A DNA stretch of 64,000 nt from Spirabiliibacterium pneumoniae (GCF_014884995.1 NZ_JABMII010000006.1:124001-188000), one strand, 5' to 3'; positions 47,912 to 59,376 are shown, counted from the stretch's first letter. Program-made: numbers and translations. Notes: generated from the sequence alone by a model not told the origin.

Positions 47912-49483
47912 TTGAGCAAAGGACTTTTAAAATCAGGCATGGTGGTCAGCGTTATGACCCTGCTTTCACGCGTGTTAGGCCTCATTCGTGATGTGGTGAT
48001 CGCCAACATTATCGGCGCGGGCGCCACGGCGGATGTTTTCTTGTTTGCCAACCGAATCCCAAACTTTTTGCGCCGCTTGTTTGCTGAAGGCGCGTTTTCT
48101 CAGGCGTTTATCCCCGTGCTGGCGGAATACCGCAAAGAGGGCGATTTAACCCAAACGCAAGAATTCATCGCCAAAGTCAACGGCACCCTCGGTGGGCTGG
48201 TGGCGGTGGTCACGGCGGTGGCCATGATTGGCTCGCCCGTGGTGGCGGCGATTTTCGGCACTGGCTGGTTTTTAGATTGGGTCAACGGCGGCGCGGACGG
48301 CGAAAAATATGTGCAGGCCTCGTTTTTGCTACGCATCACCTTCCCGTATTTGTGGTTCATCACCTTGGTGGCGCTCTCGGGCGCGATTTTAAACACCATC
48401 GGCAAATTTGGCGTGATGGCCTTTTCGCCCGTGCTGCTTAACATCGCGATGATCGCCAGTGCGCTTTTTCTCGCACCGCACTTTGACAGCCCTGATATTG
48501 CGTTGGCGATTGGGATATTTTTAGGTGGCTTGCTGCAATTTTTGTTCCAAATTCCATTTTTAAAACAGGCCAATTTGCTGGTTAAACCGAAATGGGCGTG
48601 GAATGACCCTGGCGTGAAAAAAATCCGCACGCTCATGATCCCCGCCCTTTTTGGTGTGTCGGTCAGCCAAATCAATTTATTGCTCGATACCTTCATCGCC
48701 AGTTTTTTGATGACGGGCTCGATTAGCTGGCTGTATTATTCCGACCGCTTACTTGAATTTCCGCTGGGATTGTTCGGCATTGCAATTTCCACGGTGATTT
48801 TGCCCACCCTTTCGCGCCACCACGTCAACCGTGCAAGCGACCAGCTCAGCGCCGAGCAAAACTTTCGCACCACGATGGACTGGGGCGTGCGTATGATTTT
48901 GCTACTTGGCGTGCCTGCAATGATCGGCATTGCGGTGCTGGCGCAACCAATGATGATGGTGTTATTTATGCGGGGAGAGTTTGCGCTCAATGATGTGCAA
49001 GCCGCGTCGTATTCGCTGTGGGCGTTCAACGCGGGGCTGCTGAGCTTTATGCTGATCAAAATTCTCGCCAATGGCTACTACGCCCGCCAAGACACCAAAA
49101 CGCCCGTACGTTTTGGCATTATCGCCATGGTCAGCAATATGGGCTTTAATTTGCTGGCGATTCCGTTTAGCTATGTCGGGCTGGCGATGGCCTCTGCCAT
49201 GTCTGCCACGCTCAACGCAGCACTGCTCTATCGCGGCCTGCACCAAGCTCAGGTGTATCGCTTTTCACGCCAAAGTGCGGTTTTCTTGCTTAAAATTGTG
49301 CTAGCAGCGTTGGTGATGGGGGCGACGATTTTATATTTCTGCCCACCGTTGGAAGTGTGGGCCACAATGACGTTTTTTACCCGTGTGCACTGGCTGGCAT
49401 GGCTGATTTTGGTGGCGGTATTGACCTATTTCGTGATGTTGGCGCTACTGCGCATTAAAAAGCGTGACCTCAACGGCGCATAG
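47912..49483 (+). CDS. murJ: Lipid II flippase MurJ
   Basis: Flips the peptidoglycan precursor lipid II across the inner membrane; about 523 residues and 14 helices. Family signature near the start: LLKSGMVVSVMTLLSRVLGL, then RDVVIANIIGAGATADVFLF and ANRIPNFLRRLFAEGAFSQA. The TTG at 47912 (SKGLLKSG) fits relatives and has GAAGAG upstream; a TTG at 47897 is the alternative. It is followed by ribF. Confidence 0.94.
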   Translation: MSKGLLKSGMVVSVMTLLSRVLGLIRDVVIANIIGAGATADVFLFANRIPNFLRRLFAEGAFSQAFIPVLAEYRKEGDLTQTQEFIAKVNGTLGGLVAVVTAVAMIGSPVVAAIFGTGWFLDWVNGGADGEKYVQASFLLRITFPYLWFITLVALSGAILNTIGKFGVMAFSPVLLNIAMIASALFLAPHFDSPDIALAIGIFLGGLLQFLFQIPFLKQANLLVKPKWAWNDPGVKKIRTLMIPALFGVSVSQINLLLDTFIASFLMTGSISWLYYSDRLLEFPLGLFGIAISTVILPTLSRHHVNRASDQLSAEQNFRTTMDWGVRMILLLGVPAMIGIAVLAQPMMMVLFMRGEFALNDVQAASYSLWAFNAGLLSFMLIKILANGYYARQDTKTPVRFGIIAMVSNMGFNLLAIPFSYVGLAMASAMSATLNAALLYRGLHQAQVYRFSRQSAVFLLKIVLAALVMGATILYFCPPLEVWATMTFFTRVHWLAWLILVAVLTYFVMLALLRIKKRDLNGA

Positions 49484-49566
49484 TGGGCAAAGTGCGGTTA
49501 CGTTGGCATTCACCGCAGGGTGAGAATGCGCTATAATGACGCCATTTTTAATTGATTGAGTTCTCC

Positions 49567-50547
49567 ATGCAACTGATTCGTGGCTTATATAATCTACCGC
49601 ACTTTGCACAAGGCTGTGTGCTCACCATTGGCAATTTTGATGGCTGCCATCGTGGGCATCAGGCGATTTTAACGCAGTTGAGCGAATGTGCCAAACGGCT
49701 CGCCCTGCCTTCGGTGGTGCTGATTTTTGAGCCGCAACCGAACGAATTTTTTGCCCCCGTTGAGCACACGCCCGCGCGGCTGATGCGATTGCGTGACAAA
49801 GTGCGGTTTATGCAAACCACCGCCGTCGATTATCTGTTATGTCTGCGCTTTGACCGCACTTTTGCCACTCTCACGCCAGATGCCTTTATTCGCACGATCT
49901 TGCTGCAAAAATTGAACGTTAAGCATTTAATTATCGGTGATGATTTCCGTTTCGGTGCGCAACGCGCAGGGGATTTCAGCACTCTCAAACAGGCAGGCGC
50001 ACAATATGGCTTTGCCGTGCAAGATAACGCTAGCTTTATGCAAGGCGAACAGCGCATCAGCTCCACCTTAATTCGCCATGCCCTCGCGCAAGATAACTTA
50101 CCGCTGGCACAAAGCATGCTTGGGCGGCCTTATGCCGTTCATGGGCGCGTGGTGCATGGTAAAAAACTCGGGCGCACCATTGGCTTTCCAACGGCGAATG
50201 TGTTTTTAAACCGCAAAGTTATTCCTATCCAAGGCGTTTATGCCGTCGAGGTGGCTACCCGCCAAGGGCGCTATTTTGGCGTGGCGAACATGGGCAATCG
50301 CCCAACGGTGGACGGGCTTTCACGCCCACTTTTGGAAGTGCATCTATTTGATTTTTCGCACTCACTTTATGGGCAAAGCATTGAGGTCATTTTTCACCAC
50401 AAATTACGCCCCGAGGTGAAATTCGCCAGCCTTGAGCAGCTCAAAGCCCAAATTTGGCAAGACGCAGAAAAAGCAAAACAGTTTTTTCATAAAAAAGACA
50501 CCAAAGTGCGGTCAGACGTTTGCATAACGCCTAAAAAAACGCTATAA
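49567..50547 (+). CDS. ribF: Bifunctional riboflavin kinase / FAD synthetase RibF
   Basis: Makes FMN and FAD from riboflavin; 326 residues. N-terminal nucleotidyltransferase with LTIGNFDGCHRGHQAIL and FRFGAQRAGDF. C-terminal flavokinase with RVVHGKKLGRTIGFPTANV and YFGVANMGNRPTVDG. The ATG at 49567 (MQLIRGLYN) matches relatives. Upstream of ileS and lspA, the conserved order. Confidence 0.95.
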   Translation: MQLIRGLYNLPHFAQGCVLTIGNFDGCHRGHQAILTQLSECAKRLALPSVVLIFEPQPNEFFAPVEHTPARLMRLRDKVRFMQTTAVDYLLCLRFDRTFATLTPDAFIRTILLQKLNVKHLIIGDDFRFGAQRAGDFSTLKQAGAQYGFAVQDNASFMQGEQRISSTLIRHALAQDNLPLAQSMLGRPYAVHGRVVHGKKLGRTIGFPTANVFLNRKVIPIQGVYAVEVATRQGRYFGVANMGNRPTVDGLSRPLLEVHLFDFSHSLYGQSIEVIFHHKLRPEVKFASLEQLKAQIWQDAEKAKQFFHKKDTKVRSDVCITPKKTL

Positions 50548-50598
50548 CTAGCCGATTATCTTTTATTCTTTTAATTTTGTTTTAAGTGGACAACGAAC

Positions 50599-53400
50599 AT
50601 GACAACCGACTACAAAAACACGCTCAATTTGCCGCATACTGACTTCCCAATGCGCGGCGATTTAGCCAAACGCGAACCGAAAATGCTCCAAAATTGGTAC
50701 GATAAAAATCTTTATCAGAAAATCCGCGCCAGCCGCAAAGGCAAAAAGAGCTTTATCCTGCACGACGGCCCCCCGTATGCGAACGGCACCATCCACATTG
50801 GCCACGCTGTAAACAAAATTTTAAAAGATATTATTATTAAATCCAAAACTGCACTGGGCTTCGACAGCCCTTATGTGCCAGGCTGGGACTGCCACGGCTT
50901 GCCGATTGAGCTGAAAGTAGAAGGCTTGGTGGGTAAACCTGGTGACAAAGTCAGTGCCGCCGAGTTTCGTCAAGCATGTCGGAAATACGCCAAAGAGCAA
51001 GTGGAAGGCCAAAAGAAAGACTTTATCCGCCTAGGTGTGCTCGGAGATTGGGAGCACCCGTATCTCACCATGAATTTCGACACCGAAGCGAACATTATTC
51101 GCACCCTCGGCAAAGCCATTGCCAATGGACATTTATATAAAGGCTCTAAGCCTGTGCATTGGTGCTTGGATTGCGGCTCTGCGCTGGCGGAAGCGGAAGT
51201 GGAATATTATGACAAAAAGTCACCGTCGATTTATGTGGCTTTCAATGCGGTGGATAAAAGTGCGGTTTTGAGCAAATTCAACGCCAATGCCGAAGGCAAC
51301 GTACAGGCGGTGATTTGGACCACCACGCCGTGGACAATCCCATCTAACCGTGCTATTGCCGTTCACCCTGAGCTGGATTATCAATTAATTGAAAGTGCGG
51401 GTCGCTACTTTATCCTCACAGCCAATTTGGTCGATAGCGTGATGAAAGCCATTGATGCAGCAGATTATCAAGTGCTTGGCAACGTAAAAGGCCGCGATTT
51501 GGAATTGCTGGAATTTCAACACCCGTTTTATGACTACACTGTACCAGTGATTTTAGGCGATCACGTCGGCGATGATGCTGGTACTGGCTTGGTACACACG
51601 GCACCAGACCACGGTCAAGACGACTTTGTAGTGGCGCAACGCTACAACTTGCCGATGTCAGGATTGATCGGCAACGACGGCAAATTCAACGCCAAAGCTG
51701 AATTTTTCGCAGGTCTTGAAGTGTTTGCCGCCAATCCTAAAGTGGTGGAAAAACTCGACGAGGTGGGCGCACTATTAAAAGTGGAAAACATCAGCCATAG
51801 TTATCCTCACTGCTGGCGCCACAAGACACCGATTATCTTCCGCGCTACACCACAATGGTTTATCGGCATGGAAACCCAAGGCCTGCGTGCCAAAGCACTT
51901 GAAGAGATCAAAGGTGTGCGTTGGATCCCAGATTGGGGGCAAGCACGCATTGAAATGATGGTGGCCAATCGTCCAGACTGGTGTATCTCACGCCAACGCA
52001 CATGGGGTGTGCCAATTCCGTTGTTTATTCACAATGAAACCGAGCAACTTCACCCACGCACGGACGAATTTATCGAGGCGGTAGCTAAACGCGTGGAAAA
52101 AGACGGCATTCAAGCATGGTGGGATCTTGACGCCAAAGAATTACTCGGCGAAGATAGCGCGCACTACCACAAAGTGCAAGACACCTTAGACGTGTGGTTC
52201 GACTCTGGCTCAACCTATTCCTCAGTTGTAGCCAACCGTCCAGAGTTTGCAGACCGTCATGCCGATATGTACCTTGAAGGCTCGGATCAACATCGTGGCT
52301 GGTTTATGTCATCGTTGATGCTTTCCACAGCCACCGACAACAAAGCGCCATACACCCAAGTGCTCACCCATGGTTTCACTGTGGACGGGCAAGGACGCAA
52401 GATGTCAAAATCCATCGGTAATGTTGTCACCCCACAAGAGGTGATGGACAAATTCGGTGGCGATATTCTTCGCCTTTGGGTGGCGTCCACCGACTACACG
52501 GGTGAAATGACCGTTTCCGATGAAATTTTAAAACGTGCCGCCGACAGTTATCGCCGCATTCGCAACACCATGCGCTTTTTACTCGCCAATCTCAACGGCT
52601 TTGATCCAGCACGTGACAGCGTAGCCAAAGAGAAGATGATCAGCCTTGACCGCTGGGCGGTGGATTGTGCTTTGCAGGCGCAAGAAGAGATCAAAAACAG
52701 TTACGATAACTATCAATTCCACCAAGTGGTGCAACGCTTAATGCGCTTCTTCTCAATTGAGATGGGCTCGTTTTATCTCGATATCATCAAAGATCGCCAA
52801 TACACCACCAAAGCCGACAGCCTCGCTCGTCGCAGTTGTCAGACCGCACTTTACCATATTGCCGAAGCTGCTGTGCGTTGGATTGCGCCAATTCTTTCGT
52901 TTACCGCCGATGAAGTATGGCAACATTTGCCTGGCGAACGCGGCGAGTTTGTCTTCACGGAAGAATTTTACGATGGATTATTCGCCCTTGATGATACCGT
53001 GATGAACGATGCCTACTGGCAACAAATTCTCACCGTGCGTGCTGAAGTCAACCGCGTGTTAGAACAAGCACGCAATGACAAAGTGATTGGTTCTGCTCTT
53101 GAAGCCGAAATCACCGTTTACGCCAATGATGAATTGCGTGCACTGCTCGAACAGCTCGGCGATGAATTGCGTTTTGTTTTCATCACATCAAAAGCGCAAG
53201 TCAAGCCATTAAGTGAGGCCGATGTCAGCGAAGGTGAATTGCATGGCTTGGCGGTGAAAGTGGTGCGCTCAAGCGCAGAAAAATGCCCGCGCTGCTGGCA
53301 CTATTCTGACACCATCGGGCAAAGTGCCGAACACCCTCAACTGTGCGCACGCTGCGTAGAAAACGTTGCAGGCAGCGGTGAAAACCGCCAGTTTGCTTAA
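50599..53400 (+). CDS. ileS: Isoleucyl-tRNA synthetase
   Basis: Class I synthetase of 933 residues. HIGH motif in [16 protein letters not shown] near residue 65, KMSKS in [10 protein letters not shown] near 602, the editing domain between them ([17 protein letters not shown]), and a C-terminal zinc ribbon CPRCWHYSD with LCARCVENV. It leads into lspA after a small GAAA-loop hairpin. Confidence 0.97.
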   Translation: MTTDYKNTLNLPHTDFPMRGDLAKREPKMLQNWYDKNLYQKIRASRKGKKSFILHDGPPYANGTIHIGHAVNKILKDIIIKSKTALGFDSPYVPGWDCHGLPIELKVEGLVGKPGDKVSAAEFRQACRKYAKEQVEGQKKDFIRLGVLGDWEHPYLTMNFDTEANIIRTLGKAIANGHLYKGSKPVHWCLDCGSALAEAEVEYYDKKSPSIYVAFNAVDKSAVLSKFNANAEGNVQAVIWTTTPWTIPSNRAIAVHPELDYQLIESAGRYFILTANLVDSVMKAIDAADYQVLGNVKGRDLELLEFQHPFYDYTVPVILGDHVGDDAGTGLVHTAPDHGQDDFVVAQRYNLPMSGLIGNDGKFNAKAEFFAGLEVFAANPKVVEKLDEVGALLKVENISHSYPHCWRHKTPIIFRATPQWFIGMETQGLRAKALEEIKGVRWIPDWGQARIEMMVANRPDWCISRQRTWGVPIPLFIHNETEQLHPRTDEFIEAVAKRVEKDGIQAWWDLDAKELLGEDSAHYHKVQDTLDVWFDSGSTYSSVVANRPEFADRHADMYLEGSDQHRGWFMSSLMLSTATDNKAPYTQVLTHGFTVDGQGRKMSKSIGNVVTPQEVMDKFGGDILRLWVASTDYTGEMTVSDEILKRAADSYRRIRNTMRFLLANLNGFDPARDSVAKEKMISLDRWAVDCALQAQEEIKNSYDNYQFHQVVQRLMRFFSIEMGSFYLDIIKDRQYTTKADSLARRSCQTALYHIAEAAVRWIAPILSFTADEVWQHLPGERGEFVFTEEFYDGLFALDDTVMNDAYWQQILTVRAEVNRVLEQARNDKVIGSALEAEITVYANDELRALLEQLGDELRFVFITSKAQVKPLSEADVSEGELHGLAVKVVRSSAEKCPRCWHYSDTIGQSAEHPQLCARCVENVAGSGENRQFA

Positions 53401-53405
53401 TCTCT

Positions 53406-53421
53406 AGGGGCGAAAGCCCCT
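53406..53421 (+). terminator. Small GAAA-tetraloop hairpin between ileS and lspA
   Basis: AGGGGC-GAAA-GCCCCT followed by only TTT. More likely an mRNA stabiliser or partial attenuator than a full terminator, since lspA follows 12 bp later. Confidence 0.55.
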
Positions 53422-53433
53422 TTGGAGACGCTT

Positions 53434-53934
53434 ATGACAAAAACAAAAAATGGACTGATCTATCTTTGGCTAAGTGCGCTTGTTATCGCCCTCGATCTTG
53501 GCTCAAAATACCTCGTCACGCGCACATTTGAACTACATGAAAGCGTGCAACTGTTGCCTGTGTTCAACCTGACCTATGTGCGCAATTACGGCGCGGCATT
53601 TAGCTTTTTGGCAGATCATAGCGGCTGGCAGAAATATTTTTTCATCGCCATTGCGCTAGTCATCTCCGCTATTTTAATCTATTGGCTCGCTCGCACGCCC
53701 GCCAACCGCACTTTAGCTAATTGTGGGTATGCCAGCATTATCGGCGGCGCGTTGGGCAATATGATCGATCGCAGCTACCATGGTTTTGTGGTGGATTTTT
53801 TTGACGCGTACTGGGATATTTATCACTACCCTGTGTTCAATGTAGCAGATATTGCCGTCACCTTAGGTGCGGCGATGTTGATTTTAGATCACTTCAAACA
53901 CCCCGAGCCGAAAAGCAAACAAGGAGCTGCATGA
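53434..53934 (+). CDS. lspA: Lipoprotein signal peptidase
   Basis: Signal peptidase II that cleaves prolipoproteins in the inner membrane; 166 residues with four helices. Catalytic aspartates lie in the conserved [19 protein letters not shown] and [13 protein letters not shown]. The ATG at 53434 has GGAG 6 bases upstream. It overlaps ispH by 4 nt. Confidence 0.95.
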   Translation: MTKTKNGLIYLWLSALVIALDLGSKYLVTRTFELHESVQLLPVFNLTYVRNYGAAFSFLADHSGWQKYFFIAIALVISAILIYWLARTPANRTLANCGYASIIGGALGNMIDRSYHGFVVDFFDAYWDIYHYPVFNVADIAVTLGAAMLILDHFKHPEPKSKQGAA

Positions 53935-54875
53935 AAATTCTACTTGCCAACCCACGTGGATTTTGCGCGGGCGTTGACCGCGCTATCAGCATTGTGGAGC
54001 TTGCCCTTGAAATTCACAAGCCGCCGATTTATGTCCGCCATGAAGTGGTACACAACCGTTTTGTAGTTGAAGGCTTGAAACAGCGCGGCGCTGTCTTTGT
54101 GGAAGAGCTTGACGAAGTGCCAGATGGCGCGATTGTGATTTTCTCGGCTCACGGTGTTTCGCAACAGGTTCGCCAAGAGGCCAAAAAACGCAACTTAAAA
54201 GTATTCGACGCCACCTGCCCGCTGGTAACCAAAGTGCATATGCAAGTGGCGCGCGCCAGTCGCAAAGGCACCAAAGCCATCTTGATTGGCCACCAAGGCC
54301 ACCCCGAGGTGGAGGGCACCATGGGGCAATACGACAACCCCGAAGGCGGCATCTATTTGGTGGAATCGATTGACGATGTCGCGAAATTGCCCGTGAACAA
54401 TGATGACAATTTAACCTTTATGACCCAAACCACATTATCGATCAACGACACCAGCGGCATCATTGATGAACTGAAAAATCAATTCCCTAGCATTCAAGGC
54501 CCGCGCAAAAACGATATTTGTTATGCCACCACCAATCGCCAAAATGCCGTGGCAGAGCTGGCGAAACAGTCAGATTTAGTGATTGTGGTGGGCTCTAAAA
54601 ATTCCTCAAATTCCAATCGCCTAGCCGAGCTTGCCTCGCGCATGGGCGTGCCGTCAAAATTGATCGATGATGCTGCCGACATCAATCCTAAATGGCTCGA
54701 AGGGATTAATACCATTGGGATTACCGCAGGTGCATCCGCCCCTGAGGTGCTGGTTCAGTCCGTTGTGAGCCGCTTGCAAGCGCTGGGCGCAAGCGAGGTG
54801 TTAGACTTAGAAGGCTGCGAAGAAAATACCGTTTTTGAAGTGCCGAAAGAGTTGCGCGTGAAAGAGATCAATTAA
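53931..54875 (+). CDS. ispH: 4-hydroxy-3-methylbut-2-enyl diphosphate reductase
   Basis: Last enzyme of the MEP isoprenoid pathway, giving IPP and DMAPP; 314 residues. The three Fe-S cysteines are in [23 protein letters not shown] and [11 protein letters not shown]. The catalytic Glu region is TMTQTTLS-like ([10 protein letters not shown]). Translationally coupled to lspA. Confidence 0.96.
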   Translation: MKILLANPRGFCAGVDRAISIVELALEIHKPPIYVRHEVVHNRFVVEGLKQRGAVFVEELDEVPDGAIVIFSAHGVSQQVRQEAKKRNLKVFDATCPLVTKVHMQVARASRKGTKAILIGHQGHPEVEGTMGQYDNPEGGIYLVESIDDVAKLPVNNDDNLTFMTQTTLSINDTSGIIDELKNQFPSIQGPRKNDICYATTNRQNAVAELAKQSDLVIVVGSKNSSNSNRLAELASRMGVPSKLIDDAADINPKWLEGINTIGITAGASAPEVLVQSVVSRLQALGASEVLDLEGCEENTVFEVPKELRVKEIN

Positions 54876-54897
54876 TTTTACGATCACGATCGCAGTC
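54876..54897 (+). promoter_or_regulatory. CRP-S (Sxy-dependent) competence regulatory site of comE1
   Basis: TTTTACGATCACGATCGCAG, with the two half-sites ACGATC and GATCGC, fits the Haemophilus CRP-S consensus TTTTGCGATC-NN-GATCGCAAAA at 16 of the 20 defined positions. It lies 95 bp before comE1. Confidence 0.75.
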
Positions 54898-54940
54898 ATT
54901 CACACCGCTGCTCGAAATTTTCTTTTATTTTTCACACACT

Positions 54941-54969
54941 AATGGCGTCAGATAACTGACGTCATTTTT
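54941..54969 (+). terminator. Intrinsic terminator between CRP-S site and comE1
   Basis: 11-bp stem (54941-54951 with 54956-54966, one G-U) and an ATAA loop, followed by a short T-run. It should terminate ispH, but it also lies downstream of the CRP-S site, so it may fall in the comE1 leader. Confidence 0.75.
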
Positions 54970-54991
54970 GTTTAAAATAAAAGGAAACGCT

Positions 54992-55345
54992 ATGTTCAAG
55001 AAAATAACGCCCTTACTCACCGCACTTTGCTTATTATGCTCAAGTGCATTTATCTCAAGTGCCTACGCAAAAGATAAAGCTGCACAAACACCAGCTACTC
55101 AACAAAACGAAGTGCAAGCCGATACCTCAAAGGTAGAAAAATCAGAGAGCCAAAAAGTTCACCTCAACAGCGCAACAGCAGACGAGTTGCAACAAATGCT
55201 CTCAGGCATTGGCGCAAAAAAAGCCCAAGCCATTGTGGAATACCGCGAACAAAACGGCAACTTCATCAGCATCGACCAACTTGAAGATGTCAAAGGCATC
55301 GGCAAAGCCACCGTGGATAAAAACCGCCAGCTATTGGCACTTTGA
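54992..55345 (+). CDS. comE1: ComE1/ComEA helix-hairpin-helix DNA-binding protein
   Basis: Periplasmic DNA receptor for natural transformation, 117 residues. Signal peptide to about residue 25 (ALCLLCSSAFISSAYA), a charged linker, then two helix-hairpin-helix motifs: MLSGIGAKKAQAIVEYR and LEDVKGIGKATVDKNRQLL. AAGGAAA precedes the ATG at 54992. Position after ispH matches Haemophilus influenzae. An upstream CRP-S site puts it in the competence regulon, and the many USS copies in the window show the organism takes up DNA. Confidence 0.93.
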   Translation: MFKKITPLLTALCLLCSSAFISSAYAKDKAAQTPATQQNEVQADTSKVEKSESQKVHLNSATADELQQMLSGIGAKKAQAIVEYREQNGNFISIDQLEDVKGIGKATVDKNRQLLAL

Positions 55346-55352
55346 TGCTACT

Positions 55353-55381
55353 CCCATAGCGGCAAGTTTTGCCGCTATGGG
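55353..55381. terminator. Hairpin between comE1 and lsrE
   Basis: 13-bp arms CCCATAGCGGCAA/TTGCCGCTATGGG around GTT. The right arm overlaps the stop codon of lsrE. No strong T-run on either side. Confidence 0.65.
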
Positions 55382-56076
55382 ATTTCACTCCAGTGTGTAA
55401 GCGTTTGTGAAAGATTAGCACCACCAAACAATGCACTGCCACTTACAATCCAATCAATGTCGTACTGACAAAATACTTTTGCCATGTCTAATGTCATGGA
55501 GCCATCTATGCTAATAATTTTGCGTTCACGCTCATCGCTAAGGAGTTTATGCAGCTGTTTAATTCGTTCAACTGTATAATCAATTGATGCTTTATCACCT
55601 GTTCTAGGATCGAATGTCAACAATTGAATAACATCAACATACTGCAAATAATCTTGTAACTTTTCAAGTGGTGTTTCAGGGCATAAACTGAGTCCTGATA
55701 AAACCTGCTGTTCTGGCAAATATTGCTGAGATAACCATTGTAGTGATTTCAGTATATTGCCAGACGCTTCTAATTGCAATGTGATAACATTTGCACCTGA
55801 TTTTATACATTGGGTTATTAATTCAATTTCATACTGGTTATTTGTCAATAAATGCACGTCTTTAAAACAGCTACTAGGAAACTTTGATACCGCCATGGGG
55901 CCTACGGTAAATAGGGATGAAAAACTGCCATCGGCTATATCAAAATGTAAAAGATTTATATTAAACTGCTTTAATAATGACAAATTTTCTTCAAAACACA
56001 GCCAATCTGAAGAAATAATACCAGCACTGATTTTTTCAGTCTTTATTTTTTGAACAAAATCAGATTTATTCATCAT
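55375..56076 (-). CDS. lsrE: LsrE-like sugar-phosphate epimerase
   Basis: 233 residues of the ribulose-phosphate 3-epimerase (TIM barrel) family: ISAGIISSDWL at the start, LLHFDIADGSF (metal-binding HxD), FKDVHLL, TFDPRTGDK and ISIDGSMTLDMA. As last gene of an lsr operon it corresponds to Salmonella lsrE, an epimerase homologue absent from E. coli lsr. Its substrate in AI-2 metabolism is not established. ATG overlaps the lsrG stop. Confidence 0.82.
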   Translation of the reverse strand: MMNKSDFVQKIKTEKISAGIISSDWLCFEENLSLLKQFNINLLHFDIADGSFSSLFTVGPMAVSKFPSSCFKDVHLLTNNQYEIELITQCIKSGANVITLQLEASGNILKSLQWLSQQYLPEQQVLSGLSLCPETPLEKLQDYLQYVDVIQLLTFDPRTGDKASIDYTVERIKQLHKLLSDERERKIISIDGSMTLDMAKVFCQYDIDWIVSGSALFGGANLSQTLTHWSEIP

Positions 56077-56378
56077 AGTTCATCCAGCTTAGGTAGAAAC
56101 CAATTGAAGATTTTTTTGCTTCTTGGCTTAGACATAAGTGGCTCAAGTTCTTTTATGCAGCGTTTATAATGCTCTGTTGTGCGGTGTGCCTCTAAAGCTT
56201 GTTCGTTTTGATAGACTTCATAAGCATAAAACCGAGTTGGAACATCTGGGTCTCTCAGCACATCAAAACGTACATTACCCTTTTCATTACGTGTTCCATA
56301 ATGATTTCGAGAAAAAACCTCTAAAAACTCTTCTTCTTTTCCCTCTTTAATATTAATTTCCACTAACATTGCAAACAT
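56073..56378 (-). CDS. lsrG: LsrG, phospho-AI-2 isomerase
   Basis: 101-residue ABM-fold protein. It converts phosphorylated AI-2 (P-DPD) to its isomer, which LsrF then cleaves. Motifs: MLVEINIKEGKEEEFLEVF, GNVRFDVLRDPDVPTRFYAY and TTEHYKRCIKEL. The ATG at 56378 has GGAGATA upstream. It overlaps lsrE. Confidence 0.92.
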   Translation of the reverse strand: MFAMLVEINIKEGKEEEFLEVFSRNHYGTRNEKGNVRFDVLRDPDVPTRFYAYEVYQNEQALEAHRTTEHYKRCIKELEPLMSKPRSKKIFNWFLPKLDEL

Positions 56379-56438
56379 AGATTTTATCTCCGTTAAAAAA
56401 TGGAGATAATAAATAGAAACTATTATCTCCATAGATAA

Positions 56439-57317
56439 TTAATTAGATTTCAACTCTAAATAGAGTTGATAAGCTTTTTCTGCTGTTTCATTGTCATGTA
56501 CAACAGCATTCACAGCTTTAAGCATAGCAATTGGTGCGTCCGATTGGAAAATATTACGTCCCATATCAACGCCCGCGGCACCTTGATCAATTGCTTTATA
56601 ACACATTTCTAAAGCTTCTTTTTCTGGAAGCTTTTTGCCGCCTGCAATCACAATAGGTACTGGACATCCTGCCGTAACACGTTCAAACCCTTGCTCAACG
56701 AAATAAGTTTTAATGACATGCGCACCCATTTCAGCAGCAATGCGAGTTGCAAGTGAAAAATAGCGTTGATCTCGCGCCATATCCTTACCAACGCCTGTCA
56801 CGGCCATTGTTGGCATACCAAAACGCATACCATCATCAATCAACTTAATGATATTTTTGATTGATTGGTGCTCATATTCAGACCCAATATAGACTTGAGC
56901 AGCCATTGCAGATACATTCAATCTCAACGCATCTTCAACACCAACAGCAACCGCTTCATTGGACAACTCTGTTAAAATTGAATTTGCTCCAGACGCTCTT
57001 AGTACTACAGGTTTCCTTGTTTTGGATGGAACAATACTGCGTAGAATTCCTCTTGTACACATCAATACATCTGTGTATTCAAATAATGGAGCAATATTGA
57101 GATCAATTCGCTCTAGGCCCGTTGTTGGTCCTTGAAAATAACCGTGATCAAAAGCTAACATCACGGTCTTACCCGATTTTGGATTAAAAATATTTGCTAA
57201 TCGTGATTGCATACCCCAGTCTAATGCGCCTAATCCCTTCATGTAGAAAGTATCATTTTTTTGAGGTGTATCTAAACCAAAATCTTTACCATCACGAATG
57301 TCGTCTAAATCAGCCAT
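56439..57317 (-). CDS. lsrF: LsrF, 3-hydroxy-2,4-pentadione-5-phosphate thiolase
   Basis: Class I aldolase-like enzyme, 292 residues. It transfers the acetyl group of the isomerised phospho-AI-2 to CoA, giving acetyl-CoA and DHAP. Motifs: [34 protein letters not shown] and [17 protein letters not shown] with the catalytic Lys. GGAGAG before the ATG. Same strand as lsrB, 18 bp after it. Confidence 0.94.
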   Translation of the reverse strand: MADLDDIRDGKDFGLDTPQKNDTFYMKGLGALDWGMQSRLANIFNPKSGKTVMLAFDHGYFQGPTTGLERIDLNIAPLFEYTDVLMCTRGILRSIVPSKTRKPVVLRASGANSILTELSNEAVAVGVEDALRLNVSAMAAQVYIGSEYEHQSIKNIIKLIDDGMRFGMPTMAVTGVGKDMARDQRYFSLATRIAAEMGAHVIKTYFVEQGFERVTAGCPVPIVIAGGKKLPEKEALEMCYKAIDQGAAGVDMGRNIFQSDAPIAMLKAVNAVVHDNETAEKAYQLYLELKSN

Positions 57318-57334
57318 TTACTCTCTCCATCTTG

Positions 57335-58360
57335 TTAAAAATTGTAGTCATCAATATTATCTTTAGTGAAAACAACACGCTCAGGTAAAACAATTACACC
57401 ATTATCATCAGCCTCATAACTATAGCCTTGCACGCTATTAGGTGAAATTTCCACCTCACCAACATTAGGCACATTGACTTTGTCGCCGATTTTGAATGCT
57501 TTACCTTTAAGCATATCATTTGCAATCGCAACAGATAACTTACCTTGCTTAACAACGTCCCATAACCCAAATTGTTTTACTGTGCCACGTTTCACATAAG
57601 GTCTCATCACATTTGGTGTGCTAAAGCCAACAATAACAACGCCTTGACGTTTTAAATTTTCTGCTGCTTGGGCAGCAGCTGGCAATGCATTAGCATCAGG
57701 TGCAATAACCGCATCTAAGTCGGGATAAGCCTTTAAAATACCTTCTGCTGTCTGCAAGGATTTAATCGCATCATTATAGCCAAATTGTGTTGTAACAATT
57801 TCCCATTCAGGATGCTCTTTTTGAATTTTATCTTTTGCAACTTTAACCCATTGGTTCTGATCCGTCACCGTTGGGCTAGAGTAAAAGAATGCCACTTTAG
57901 CTTTTGGCTTGCTAATTTGTGATGATGCCATATCAACCAACATTGCCCCCAACTGCGTTGGTGTGCCTTGATCGATATAATAGCTTCGACATTCAGGATT
58001 TGTATCAGAATCCCATGTTAAGACTTTGACACCTCGCTTCATTGCTCTTTTGAGCGTCGAACATAATCCATCGGGTGATACTGCAGCAACAACAATAGCG
58101 TTATATCCTTGATTTACAAAGTTATTAATTAGCTGAACTTGGTTTGACACGCTAGGCTCAGTCGGTCCATCATAGGTAACATCGACACCAAGTTCTTTTC
58201 CCATTGCTTGGGCGCCTTGTCCGCCGCTCGTGAAATAACCTACGCCTACAAGTTTAGGAATAAATGCAATCCTGTCTTTAGCTGATGCCACTGTGCTTAG
58301 TGTTACTCCTAATCCTAACGCAACGGCCAAAGCGGTTGTTTTAAAGAATGGCTTTTTCAT
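57335..58360 (-). CDS. lsrB: LsrB, periplasmic AI-2-binding protein
   Basis: Periplasmic receptor of the AI-2 ABC importer, 341 residues with a signal peptide to about residue 27. Very similar to enteric LsrB. The AI-2 contact segments are all present: [16 protein letters not shown] (Lys), [14 protein letters not shown] (Asp), [13 protein letters not shown] (Asp, Gln) and [12 protein letters not shown] (Pro, Ala). The ATG at 58360 has AAGGAG upstream. A run of 13 open codons above it overlaps lsrD and is not needed. Confidence 0.95.
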   Translation of the reverse strand: MKKPFFKTTALAVALGLGVTLSTVASAKDRIAFIPKLVGVGYFTSGGQGAQAMGKELGVDVTYDGPTEPSVSNQVQLINNFVNQGYNAIVVAAVSPDGLCSTLKRAMKRGVKVLTWDSDTNPECRSYYIDQGTPTQLGAMLVDMASSQISKPKAKVAFFYSSPTVTDQNQWVKVAKDKIQKEHPEWEIVTTQFGYNDAIKSLQTAEGILKAYPDLDAVIAPDANALPAAAQAAENLKRQGVVIVGFSTPNVMRPYVKRGTVKQFGLWDVVKQGKLSVAIANDMLKGKAFKIGDKVNVPNVGEVEISPNSVQGYSYEADDNGVIVLPERVVFTKDNIDDYNF

Positions 58361-58386
58361 GATCTTTCTCCTTATGTGTAAAATGC

Positions 58387-59376
58387 TTAATGTGAACATT
58401 TACGACTAAACCAAGCGTATATTGAGCCTGAATATAAACTCAATGATTTGCCAATCAATACAATGATCAATAGTGCACCCGATAAAGCGCTTGATATTTC
58501 ATTGGGTACACCCACCATTTGTAACCCTTGTTGTAAATAACCTATTAAAATTGCAGCAATCGCCGTTCCAATAACAGAGCCTGCACCACCATAAATATTA
58601 GCCCCACCCAGCACCACAGCAGTAATCACTGGCATTAATAATGAACTGCCAAGATCAGAGCGAGCTGAACCGAAATAGGATACTAATAAAATACCAACAA
58701 AAGCGGCAACAATACCCAAAGCACAATAGATAATAAATAACGTTTTATTGACAGGTACAGCACTATAACGGGCGGTACGCTCACTTTGCCCAATTAAAAA
58801 TGTATTTCGACCAATTGTTGTCTTGTGCATCAACAACCAAAAAAGTGCGGTCATGATAGCAAAATAAATGATAGGCATAGGGATAATCCATAGGGTTTGA
58901 TTGGCGAACTCAAGTAAAGAATCTGGAAATCCACCAATGCCTTCATAACCTGTCGCCCCTGCAAAGCCCGACATCAATAGTGCGCCACCTCCATATAGAT
59001 ACATTGTTCCCAGCGTGATCACTAAAGGATTGACTTTGGTATAAATAATCAACAGTGCATTTAATAATCCACAAAATGCACCCAATATAAACGTAAGCGG
59101 TATAGCAATCATGAGAGGAACATCTAATTTGTACAATACACCTAAAAATATTGCACATAATCCCACCGTTGAGCCAAATGAAATATCAATTCCACCACTG
59201 ACAATAATAAGCGTTAAAGGTAGCGCAAGCATGCCTATATAGATAAAATCACTTGTACTATAAAGCAACACATTCATATCTAGCATTCTAGGGTTAAACG
59301 CACCAAACCCTATTATTTCAATAACGAGTAAACACAGCAGAGTCATTTCCCAAGAATATTTTTTAATAACACGCAT
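58387..59376 (-). CDS. lsrD: LsrD, AI-2 ABC transporter permease
   Basis: One of two membrane subunits of the AI-2 importer, 329 residues with about ten helices. RbsC-like family motifs: [40 protein letters not shown], and [27 protein letters not shown] before the ATG. It starts 21 bp after the lsrC stop; a USS core lies in the gap. Confidence 0.93.
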   Translation of the reverse strand: MRVIKKYSWEMTLLCLLVIEIIGFGAFNPRMLDMNVLLYSTSDFIYIGMLALPLTLIIVSGGIDISFGSTVGLCAIFLGVLYKLDVPLMIAIPLTFILGAFCGLLNALLIIYTKVNPLVITLGTMYLYGGGALLMSGFAGATGYEGIGGFPDSLLEFANQTLWIIPMPIIYFAIMTALFWLLMHKTTIGRNTFLIGQSERTARYSAVPVNKTLFIIYCALGIVAAFVGILLVSYFGSARSDLGSSLLMPVITAVVLGGANIYGGAGSVIGTAIAAILIGYLQQGLQMVGVPNEISSALSGALLIIVLIGKSLSLYSGSIYAWFSRKCSH

